From positions 161,176,627-161,240,626 of the forward strand of contig NC_053036.3 in NCBI RefSeq assembly GCF_002575655.3: DNA of 64,000 nucleotides, read 5' to 3'. Source of the DNA: Aegilops tauschii subsp. strangulata (Eukaryota > Streptophyta > Magnoliopsida > Poales > Poaceae). The notes below the pieces were generated by a model that saw only the letters and a list, made by a program, of their open reading frames with translations, was not told the origin of the DNA and ran no database searches. Positions 48,096 to 57,857 of the stretch are shown here, in pieces (positions within the stretch are counted from its first letter, which is position 1; the number at the start of each line of letters is the position of its first letter). Both the position numbers and the translations under genes were made by a program.

Positions 48096-48366
48096 ACATG
48101 GGCCTCCTATGGGTCGTAGAAACAATGGGCCTTCTAAGGGCCGTAGAAACAATGGGCCTTCTACAGGGCGTAGAAACAGTGGGCCTTATACGGGCCGTAG
48201 ACACAATGGGCCTTCTACGTGTCGTATCATCAATGGGCCTTCTAAGGGCCGTAGAAACAATGGGCCTTCTACGGAGCATAGAAACAATGGGCCTTATACG
48301 GGCCGTAGACACAATGGGCCTTCTACAGGCCGTATCATCAATGGGCCTTCTACGGGCTGTATGATC
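48096..48366 (+). repeat. 27-base tandem repeats, about ten units
   Basis: Units of the form ATGGGCCTTCTA(A/C)GGGCCGTAGAAACA. Unit endings cycle GAAAC, GAAAC, GACAC, CATC and then repeat, giving a 108-base higher-order unit. The frames coding repeated MGLL/RPIV words come only from this array. Confidence 0.85.
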
Positions 48367-48682
48367 GGTTGGCCAAACATGGGCCAATAATAGACCACAT
48401 TATGGTTGTAAATGGGCTAGAGTTGAAATCATCCGTTCATGGGCCGACCATAACGGGCCGTCGTTAATCGGTCGTATTTGATGACGCTATGAAAACGGCC
48501 CAACGTATTAACGGGCCACAAACGGGCCGACTGTAACCACGGGCTGAATTTGGCCCACAAGCAGAAAATGACAGTAATGGGCCGTAAGTAAACGAATGCT
48601 GGAAATGAGCCCAAGAATAAATGGGCCCTGAGAAGGCCGAAAGATAACATGGGCCGGAAACAGCCCAACGGAATAATGGGCC

Positions 48683-48792
48683 GTTAATGGGTATAAAGTG
48701 ATACACTGTTCATTATGGGCCAGTTTCACCACGTGCCGTTAATGGGTATAAAGTGATACACTGTTCATTACGGGCCAGTTTCACCACGTGCC
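48683..48792 (+). repeat. 55-base tandem duplication in the CACTA subterminal region
   Basis: 48683-48737 and 48738-48792 (starting GTTAATGGGTATAAAGTG) differ at one base. The duplication is recent. Confidence 0.9.
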
Positions 48793-49501
48793 GTTAAATG
48801 GGCCGAGAGTTACTAAGGGCCTCATATGGGCTGAAAGACGTCATAGGCCATACATGGGCCGGAAGTTAAAACGGGCTGGAATTATATTGGACGGCCCAGA
48901 TGACGCTACTGGGCCTAATTCGGATAGGCCGTAAACGGGCCCTGGGTTAGCGGGCTGTAAATGGGCTATATGCGAACAAGCCGTTAACAGGCTTGCCATG
49001 GGCCGGCCCGCCACCTTTTGACCATGTCAAACGGGTCGGCCTTTTCACAGGAATGGCCGTCTGTTGGGCCGTGCCACGTGTCGACGTATCATAGACGCTT
49101 TGGATCCAATGAGTGGATGACATCTGTCCCAACGGTGAGCCGACACGTGTTTCCTCCAGCCAATGATGATTTTACACGTGGAAAATCCCCCATTGGTCGG
49201 GGCTGTTAACGGGTTATCGGATCCAAAACCGGACCTGATAGCTTAACGGCGTTCCGTTACGGTGGATGCCACGTGTCGATCACCCTTGACGAAAGCACTT
49301 TTGTGACGCGCGATTTATCGTCATGGAAGTGGACAATTCCATGATGATAATTTTGGTAATGTCATGGAACACTTCTACGACAGCACATGTATGACTATCT
49401 TGATTCTGTCATAAAATCGTCATGGATGTACATGCATGACAAAAAACGCGACCTACTATGACAAACTCGTATCATGACGGAAGTGTATTTTTTTTGTAGT
49501 G

Positions 49502-49802
49502 CACCCCTTGACTAAGTCGGGAAAACTCATCTTAGGGAAGGCGCTGCCACCTTGGAGCTGGTTACCCAGGCCCCCGCACAGCTGGGTGACATGGTTTTTT
49601 CGCTAGTCAGCGAATCCTTTTCCACGGTCATTGACCGACAAGTGAAGATGTGCTTGAAGAGGCCCCAATAGGGATGACAACCAAGGAAGTTTTCACAAAG
49701 AGAAATGAAAGCCGAAAGGTAGATGACAGTGTTTGGAGGGAGATGGTGGAGCTGCGCCCCAAATTAATCCAAGAAAGCCCGAAAGAAAAGGTGAGGAGGC
49801 AT
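49502..49802 (-). pseudogene. Antisense Transposase_28-type gene, downstream fragment
   Basis: On the minus strand this continues the fragment starting at 63591 after the Tat element is removed. It encodes the second half of the domain (LPPNTVIYLSAFISLCENF and HPYWGLFKHIF) and, after a shift at an A run near 49595, CGGLGNQLQGGSAFPKMSF. The frame is cut at 49502 by the CACTA terminus. It aligns well with the equivalent region of the antisense gene at 7291-4249. Confidence 0.65.
49798..49802 (+). other. Target-site duplication, left copy (GGCAT)
   Basis: GGCAT directly precedes the 5' LTR at 49803 and follows the 3' LTR at 63344-63348. Confidence 0.9.
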
Positions 49803-50780
49803 TGTCGGGGGATGAACCCCAGGCAGGCAACAGAACCCGGATCATTTTTAAAAACAACGGGGCCAGCAATGCCCCTCAAGCCGGCCCATGCTTGGCTGGG
49901 TAGCTTGACCCGGCCAAGCCCATCGACCCGGCCAATTCCTCCAACCCGGCCGGACTCCTCAACTCGGCCCCAACAACCAGCTCAAGACAACGGAACCCGG
50001 CGCACCAAGACTTCCCCAATAAGCCAGCTCCTCCCTTGGCGTGTTCTCCAACCCGGCCACGGGTCAGCTCCCGTCCCATCCCAGCCGTATGACGGGACGA
50101 GTCTCCACCTACGGATGATAGAGGCAACAGTATCCCGCCCATGCCTCAGGTCAACCGGGGTGTGGCAACAATGCCCCACCTACCCGCTGACCAGGGCCGG
50201 TGTGGCAACAGTGCAACCGTCGTCACCAATGACGCCAGCAAGCGGCGACCTGACAGAGCGCCACTGTAGCCGACTCAACCCGGCCACTCCGTGACGATCG
50301 ACAAGACGGCCAACAGTGCCCCCGTACCCAGCGGGCCCCGCACCCGGAGAACCCGGTGAGCCCTGACCCCCGGCGGGTCCCAGCACCGACTTCCCGGACG
50401 ATGACAACCCGGCCCCACGGCCTTGTAACATTACCCTTGTACCCCCGGGGGGTTGACCTATAAAACCCCCCAGGAGCCTTCAAGCACTCACTCACTTACT
50501 CACACACACCTAGCGAGCAACACCCTAGGAGAGGGAGCAGCCTAAGCCCTGGCTTGTCTTCCTTCTTGCTCCATACAGCTCAAGCAGCAACTTTGAACTG
50601 TTACATATAAACCACAATCGGCAGGACTAGGGTGTTATCTCTCCGGAGAGCCCTGAAGCTGGGTATGTCTTGCGTCCCGCGCTCGCTCATGCCGACCTCG
50701 CCTCTAGAGCCCACCAGTGCCCTCGAGCCTCCTCCTATCTTTAGCCATCCCTTGGCATCTGCCATGCGCCCACCACGATA
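49803..50780 (+). repeat. 5' LTR of the Tat element
   Basis: Begins TGTCGGGGGATGAACCCC and ends CCCACCACGATA. The last dinucleotide is TA where the 3' LTR has CA. The TATA box CTATAAAACC is at 50457-50466. Confidence 0.93.
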
Positions 50781-50782
50781 GT

Positions 50783-50800
50783 TGGCTCCCACCGTGGGGT
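50783..50800 (+). other. Primer-binding site (Lys tRNA) of the Tat element
   Basis: TGGCTCCCACCGTGGGGT, two bases after the LTR. It differs at two positions from the complement of the plant Lys tRNA (CUU) 3' end. Confidence 0.8.
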
Positions 50801-50823
50801 AGCTCGAGGTCCTGGCCGGGAGC

Positions 50824-52860
50824 ATGCTTCCGATGGGGCTCCTCTCCGACTCCAACGAGCCCGTCACACTGGCGGACGACGTCATCGACGCACTCACCAC
50901 CTCCTTCGCCGCGCTACGCATCTCCGATACACCTGCGGCCGACGAGTACCCCAGCGAGGTACTTGACTTTTCCGACTCCCCCCTTTCCCTTGGCGGCGGC
51001 GCTCCCGCCGGGGCAATAGACCTCTGCGTGGAGGTCTTCGACAACGGCGCCGCTTCCTCATCTAGCGCGGCGAGGAAGGCTGCCGAAGCCAGGGCCGCAG
51101 CGGAGCGGGCCAGCCCGCCCAACCCACTGCGCGCCATGATGCAGAGCCTTCATGTCCCCATCAGCACCGACATCGACGCCTCCGACATCGCCGAGGCCCG
51201 GACTCGTCTCGACGAGGACCGCTAGTGCCTGCTGGACCTCACCGAGATGCTCGCCACCACGGAGCACCGCCTCGACTCCGCTCAGCTGGAGCGCAACGCC
51301 GCCTACGGCTTCACGCCGGACGCGCCCGAGCAGAGCCGGGTCGCCGACGTGCGGGCCCGGGGCGGCGCGAACGGGCGCGCCTTCGGCGTCATCCCTCACG
51401 TCTACGAGACTCCCGTGAAGAACATGTGCGCCGCCCAGGCGGCTGCGGTCGGCCTGGATCAGCTCGCAGGCGAAGAGCTGCAGAACCGCCTCAAAAGGGT
51501 GAACGACCTCCTTGCTGCGGCCAACGCATAGCAGGACCGCCTCAACCAGCTCGCCAAGCCGGCGGGATCCGGCTCCGCCCGCGTCGCCGGACCCGGCTAC
51601 CACTAGAACACGGCGTCTTCACCACCTGGCGAGGCGCCTTCCGGCCGCACCCGGACCCAGCGCAACCCCACCCCGACGACTGCCGGCGGCTTGGGCGACG
51701 AGCCGGTCTCGGAGGCCCGACACCGACTCGACCCTCTGCTCCAACCCGGCCGACGTCCGACTGCGGTCGACCCGGCCCCCGCAGCGCGGGCACTGACCGG
51801 CTGGGTCCGCGCGCCATCGACGACACCGACGCCCGCCACCGCCTCGACCGACTCGCCCTCTCCCAGGAGCTGGAGGAGACTGGCCCGGTCAGGCCGGCGT
51901 GCTTCGGACCATGCATCGGGTGTGAGCCCTTTACTAAAGGGTTCACGCTCCCCCACGACACCCCCAAGTACAACGGCACCGTGAAGCCGGAGGACTGGCT
52001 CACCGACTACACCACCACCATCAGCATCGCCGGCGGTAACCACCGCCTCGCCATGCGCTACGCGCCTCTCATGCTCCAGGGGTCGGCCCGCACCTGGTTG
52101 AACAGTCTGCCGGCGGGCAGCATCAACGCGTGGGTCGACTTCGAGCAGGCCTTCTTGCGCAACTTCACCGGCACTTACAAGCGATCTGGCCGCCCCAGTC
52201 AGCTCGCCATGTGCGTGCAGGGGCCGGCGGAAACCGGCTGCGAGTACCTTGCACGCTGGACCGAGCTCCGGAACAACTACGAGGGCGTCCACGAAGTCCA
52301 AGCGATCCAATACTTCGTCAACGGGTGCCGGGATGGCACCCTCCTCAAGCACAAGCTCTTACGCTCCGAGTCAGCCACCATGGCCACGCTCATGGTGACG
52401 GCGGACAAGTACGCCAATGCCGACTCCGCCATGAAGATCCAGGTGGCGCTGGATGAAGCCGGCAAAGCGAAGCCGGTTCCCCCCCCCCCCCGAAGCTGGC
52501 CGGCGAAGGAAGCCGGCAGCAGCACAACCAGCAGAACAACAAGCGCAAGGCCGATCAGCCAGCCCAGCGCTATGACAACCGGCACGTCGCGGCCGCCGAG
52601 CAGGCGCCTGCGACCAATCCGGCCGCCAAGCGCCGGTAGACCGGCAAGAAGACATGGCAACCCGCCATGATCTTCGAGGAGATGCTCGACGCCCTCTACA
52701 AGCACCACAGCGGCGCAAGGCCTTCGACGCACACGCTTCGGCAGTGTGCCATCACCAAGCGCCTCCTGAGGGGCGACATCCCGCCTCCTCCGGCCCCGGC
52801 TCCAGGAGCGGGGCAGCCGCCTCCGCCTCGACTCCGCCACCGGCTGGCGGTGCGATGCGC
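50824..52860 (+). pseudogene. gag of the Tat element
   Basis: ATG 50824 (MLPMGLLSDSNEPV) opens an acidic, Ala-rich N-terminus. Stops lie at 51223-51225, 51529-51531 and 51604-51606, then a frameshift near 51700. The gag domain follows (YNGTVKPEDWLTDYTTTIS, RTWLNSLPAGSINAW, FLRNFTGTYKRSGRPSQLA). A long C run near 52480 and another shift near 52840 move the frame again. The protein would make the particle but cannot be produced from this copy. Confidence 0.82.
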
Positions 52861-53036
52861 GACGACATCTACCCGGCCCAGAACGCGACCTACGTCGTCT
52901 TCACCAGCCTCGGCGACGACAAACGCAGCGAGCGCCTCCTTCGGCAGGAGGTGAACACCGTTATCCCGGCCAAGCCGGAATTCATGCACTGGTCGGAGCG
53001 CCCGGTCACCTGGACTCGGGAGGACCACCGGCCATC

Positions 53037-53629
53037 ATGCCAAACCCGGGTGGTTACGCCCTCGTCCTCAACACCACCATTGTCGCACATCGGCGCACGT
53101 GCAAGTTCTCCCGGGTTCTCATCGACGGCGGCAGCAGCATCAACATCCTCTACCGCGACACCTTGACCAAGCTCGGCCTCGAGGCCAAAGACCTCGAGCT
53201 AACCCGGACGATCTTCCCCGGCATCGTCCCTGGCCTCTCCTGCTCTCCGATCGGACGGGTCCGGCTCGACGTCCTGTTCGGCGACAGCAGCCACTTTCGA
53301 CGCGAGCCGCTCTGGTTCGAGGTGGTGGACCTGACCAGCGCGTACCATGCGCTGCTCGGCCGGCCCGCGCTTGGCAAATTCATGGCGATTCCTCACTACG
53401 CCTACCTGAAGATAAGCTATTGGGTCCGAGGGGCTTCATCACCATCACCGACGACTACCGCAAGTCCATAGAGTGCGCCCGAGACGGCGCCAAGCTGGCC
53501 GAGTCGCTGGTCGTAGCCGAGGAGCAGCACCAACTCGACCGAATTGTCGCCTTGGCCCAAGAGGCGTCGACCGCGCCGATCCTGGCCGATGAGGCCTCGT
53601 TCAAGCCCTCCAGGAGACCAAGAAAGTGA
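53037..53629 (+). pseudogene. Protease region of the Tat element
   Basis: An aspartic protease with VLIDGGSSINILYRD and later ALLGRPALGKFMAIPHYAY, close in sequence to that of the Fatima-like element. A shift near 53412 follows, then a linker (GPRGFITITDDYRKSIECA) and another shift before reverse transcriptase. Confidence 0.82.
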
Positions 53630-55620
53630 AGCTGAACCCGGAAGACCCCAGCTGCAGCAAGTACGTTGTCGTGGGCACCCGCCTCAACAACAAATTGGAA
53701 GGCGAGCTCGTCGACTTCCTTCATGAGAATCAGGATATTTTTGCATGGACCCCAAAGGACATGCCAGGTATCTCGAGGAAGTACGCCAAGCACAAACTCC
53801 ATGTCCGCAAGGACGCCAAGCCTGTCCGTCAACCCCTGCGACGTTTCTCCCAAGAGAAGAGAAGAACCATTGGTGAAGAGGTCGCCAAGCTCTTGGCGGC
53901 CGGCTTCATCATGGAAGTGTTTCACCCCGAGTGGCTGGCCAACCCAGTCCTTGTCCTAAAGAAGAACAAGACCTGACGCATGTGTATCGACTACACCAGC
54001 CTGAACAAGGCCTGCCCCAATGACCCGTTCGCCCTCCCGAGGATCGACCAAGTCATTGAATCCACTGCCGGGTGCGAGCTCCTATCCTTCCTGGATGCTT
54101 ACTCCGGCTATCATCTGATCAAGCTGGACCCGGCTGACGCCCTGAAGACGTCCTTCATCACGCCCTTTGGGGCGTATTTCTACATCACCATGTCGTTCGG
54201 CCTGAAGAACGTCGGCGCCACCTTCCAGTGCTGCATGCAGAAATGCTTGATGCCGCAAATCGGCTGCAATATCCACGTCTATGTGGACGACATCGTGGTG
54301 AAGACCATGCAGCACCTCATGCTCCTCGACGACCTAAAGGAAACCTTCGCCAACCTGCATGAGTACAAGGTCAAGCTCAACCCGGAGAAGTGCGTTTTCG
54401 GCGTCCCGGCCGGAAAGCTACTCGGCTTCCTCGTCTCGGAGCGCGGCATTGAGGCAAACCCAGAGAAGATCAAGGCCATCGAGCGCATGCTCAAGCCGGC
54501 TCGGCTGCGCGATGTCTAGAAGTTCACCGGCTGCTTGGCCTCGGTCAGCCGGTTCCTCAGCCAGCTGGGCGAGAGGGCCTTGCCCCTGTATCAACTGATG
54601 AAGAAGACGACACCATTCGAATGGAATGACCAGGGGGACAAGGCTTTCCAGGATCTCAAGTGCATGCTCTCCACCGCACCAGTCCTGGCCGCACCGGCCG
54701 AGAAGGAGCCGCTGTTGCTCTATATCGCCGCGACCTCGCGGTCGGTCAGCACAGTGATGGTGGTCGAGCGACCAAAGAAGGACAAGGTCCAAGACGTCTA
54801 GTGCCCTGTCTACTACCTGAGCGAGGTGCTCTCCGCCTCCAAGCAGAACTACCCGCACTACTTGAAGATGTGTTACGGCGTGTACTTCACCGCCAAGAAA
54901 CTGAAGCAGTACTTCCAAGAGCACGTTGTTACCGTGGTCAGCACGTCCCCTCTCGGCGAAATCATCAGGTGCCGGGATGCCTCTGGCCGGGTCGCCAAGT
55001 GGGCGCTCGAGCTAGCCGGCCACACCATCCTCTACGGGCCCCGCACTACGATCAAGTCCCAAGCTCTGGCTGACTTCCTCGTCGACTGGACCGAGACCCC
55101 GTACCTGCGGCCACTGCCAGACTTGACGCACTAGCACATGCACTTCGACGGCTCGAAGATGCGTCTCGGCCTAGGGGGCGGCATTGTGTTGTCCTCCCCG
55201 AAGGGCGACCGGCTCAAATACGTGCTCCAGATCCATTTCGCCGCCTCCAACAACGTCGCCGAGTATGAAGCCCTTGTGCACGGCCTCCGGCTTGCCAAGG
55301 AACTCGGCATCCGGTGCATCCTGTGATATGGCGACTCGGATTTGGTGGTGCAGCAGTGCTCCGGCGAGTGGAACGCCCGTGACCCCAACATGGCAAGCTA
55401 ACGCTTCCTTGTCCAGAAGCTGTCCGGATTCTTTGCGGGTTGCGAGTTCCTCCACGCACCGCGCGCGGAAAATGAGGCGGCCGACAAGCTCGCCAAGATC
55501 GCCTCGTCCTGCCAGTCCATCCCGCCCGGCGTCTCTCTCGAGCACCTGCACAAACCATCTGTCAAGCCCTCTCCGGACTACGAGTCAATCAACATCCCAG
55601 ACGACCCGGTCGCGCCTCAC
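53626..55620 (+). pseudogene. Reverse transcriptase, RNase H and second RNase H of the Tat element
   Basis: One frame throughout. RT motifs are CIDYTSLNKACPNDPF, LSFLDAYSGYHLIKLDP and the catalytic YVDD at 54280-54291. The Gypsy RNase H follows. An archaeal-type RNase H (HFDGSKMRLGLGGGIVL, EYEALVHGLRLAKELGI, YGDSDLVVQQCSG) makes up the end, as in the Tat lineage. In-frame stops at 53974, 54517, 54799, 55132, 55324 and 55399 interrupt it. Several sit where Trp or Gln would be expected, so they look like C-to-T or G-to-A changes. Confidence 0.88.
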
Positions 55621-55790
55621 CCGGGCCGGGGATAGTCGAACCCGGCCCGGGGATTGTCGAACCTGGCCTGGGGACTGCCGAACCCGGCCCGGGGGCTGCT
55701 CAACCCGGCCCGGGGGCTGCAGCTGGCAACCCGGCCGCCGCCGTTCCCGACCCGGGGACTGCTGAACCTGGCTTGGGGGCTGCCGCCCCA
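55618..55790 (+). repeat. GC-rich minisatellite between RNase H and integrase
   Basis: About six imperfect units of 24-27 bases with the core AACCCGGCCCGGGG(G/A)CTG. It lies in the linker between RNase H and integrase. Confidence 0.75.
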
Positions 55791-55834
55791 GAACCCGCCA
55801 TGGTGGCCGTCTTCGCCGTGGTGACGGCGACATC

Positions 55835-57099
55835 ATGGGCCCTGCCTATCTCGGAGTTTCTGGAGAACGGTCCTCCCCATGGACGAGACCGAAGCCCGGC
55901 AAGTGCAGCGCCGGGCGTCCGCCTACAGCATCATCAACAACGAGCTCGTCAAGCGCAGCTCCACCGGCGTGTTCCAGCGCTGCGTCAAGCAAGACACGGG
56001 CATTGAGATCCTCCTCAACATACACCAGGGCGAGTGCGGGCACCATGCCGCCTTGCGGTCCCTGGTGGCCAAGGCTTTTCGCCATGGTTTTTATTGGCCC
56101 ACGGCCCTCGAAGACGCAGAGTTGCTCGCCCTCAAGTGCGAGGGATGCCAGCGCTTCAGCAAGCGCAGCGACCAGCCGGCGTCGGCACTCTAGACCATCC
56201 CGGTCGCCTGGCCCTTCGCGGTCTGGGGACTCGACATGGTGGGGTCCTTCAAGACCACTCGAGGCGGCATGACGCATCTGCTGGTGGCGGTGGACAAGTT
56301 CACCAAATGGATCGAAGCAAGGCCAATCAAGAAGCTGGACGGGCCAACGGCCGTCCGATTCGTCAAGGACATCACGGTGCGCTATGGCATGCCAAACAGC
56401 ATCATCACAGAAACGACACCAACTTGGCCAAGGGCGCGCTCGCGCAGTACTGCTCCGTCTCCGGCATCCACCTTGACCTGGCTTCCGTTGCACACCCGCA
56501 GTCCAACGGCCAGATCGAGTGGGCCAATGGCCTCATCCTATCCGGCATCAAGCCGCGGCTCGTCGACCCACCCATCCGTTCACCCGGCAGCTGGCTTGAC
56601 GACTTGCCGGCCGTCCTCTGGAGTCTTCGAACAACGCCAAGCCGGTCGACCGGGTTCACCCCATTCTTCCTCGTCTATGGAGTAGAAGCCATCATCCCGA
56701 CCGATGTCGAGTTTGACTCGCCACGTCACGATGTATATCGAAGCTGAAGCCAAAGAAGCCCGCGAAGACGGTGTCGACCTGCTCGAAGAAGCACGTCTCC
56801 TAGCACTCAACCGCTCAGCCATCTACCAGCAAGGTCTAAGGCACTAGCACAGCAAGAAGATCAAGCCCCTCGCCTTTCGGGAAAGAGACCTCGTCCTCCG
56901 ACTCGTCCGAGAGCAGACCGGCCAACACAAGCTGTCCTCCCCATGGGAGGGCCCCTTCATCGTCAGCAAAGCCTTGTGCGATCGCAACGCCTACTACCTC
57001 ATCGATGCCCGCAAGTCAAACAAGCGCACGAGAGGCACCGCCGGTGAAGAAACAATCCGGCCGTGGAACGCAGAACTCCTCCGCCCGTTTTACAGTTAG
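55835..57099 (+). pseudogene. Integrase of the Tat element
   Basis: It has the H2C2 region (HHAALRSLVAKAF and CEGCQRF), core residues in WGLDMVGSF and QSNGQIEWANGL, and a C-terminal domain (WEGPFIVSKALCDRNAYYLI) ending at TAG 57097-57099. A stop follows SALs at about 56191. The second catalytic Asp is lost at a frameshift near 56410 (SIITE where ITD is expected). Another shift near 56725 and a stop near 56846 follow. The protein is inactive. Confidence 0.82.
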
Positions 57100-57857
57100 C
57101 CATGTGCACGTATGTATCGCTGCCTTTTGTAATCATTTGAAAACTATGGAGTCCCGGAACGACGCTCGGGGGCTGCCCTTCCTGAGCATGCTATTTTGTC
57201 TCCTACATTTGTGCACCATTTACCTCTTTGTCAAACCTGACCACCGGTCCGACTCGATCGACCCGGGGGCTCGGGGGCTCGGGGGCTGGCCGGCTTGGTC
57301 ACCACCTGCCGCCTTTCCTTAGCAGTTCTTGACGCACTAGGATCGTCGCGACCTTCCACTTCGCCCTAAGCCACAGAACCGGCTTCGGCTGTCGGCTGGC
57401 AAGCGCGCAAGGCCAGAGCACCAATCCGCCACAAACACTAAGTCAAGGACCGCCGGGTCACCCAACCCGGCCTCGCCACTTTAAGTTGCCGCACGACCGG
57501 CTACTCGCCAACCGGCTTCGCCGGATTGCTGCCAGCCGGCCCAGTGGGTGTTTCGCTCGCGCTCAATGTTTCGACAGCTTAAGTATGGCGCGCTCCTCTC
57601 AAAGGTTGAACTCCTTGTCACGGACCGGACCCTCGGCCGTCAGACTCGCGGGGGGGGGGGGGAGCCCGAGAGGGGAAAACCGCAAGAAAACGGCTCAAAG
57701 GACAAAAGGCAAGAGTGCAAACATTCACGAAATTTATACATCACCAGTTCAAATTTAAACAGGCCTAAGGCCAGAGTTCATTACACCCGGAAACCCCCAG
57801 TTGGTGGGTGGACCTGCTAACTAACAGAAATTTTCGCTAAGTTCAAAACAGGCAGCC
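57100..57857. other. Noncoding spacer between pol and the antisense gene
   Basis: No gene. A short repeated GGGGGCTC lies near 57265-57290 and a G run near 57649-57661. The 3' ends of pol and of the antisense gene face each other here. Confidence 0.5.

Larger units (their letters stand above)
47849..49501 (+). mobile_element. Right subterminal region and terminus of the CACTA element
   Basis: After the last TnpA-like exon the DNA is packed with GGGCC/GGCCC words, the subterminal repeats to which TnpA-type proteins bind in CACTA elements. The minus strand from 49501 begins CACTACAAAAAAAATACAC, a CACTA terminal inverted repeat. The left terminus is not found in the window. Confidence 0.8.

Noticed and set aside
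48049..48390. Repetitive MGLL / RPIV frames, or a CRISPR-like array
   Set aside because: They are by-products of the 27-base CACTA subterminal repeats; there are no unique spacers and this is a plant genome.
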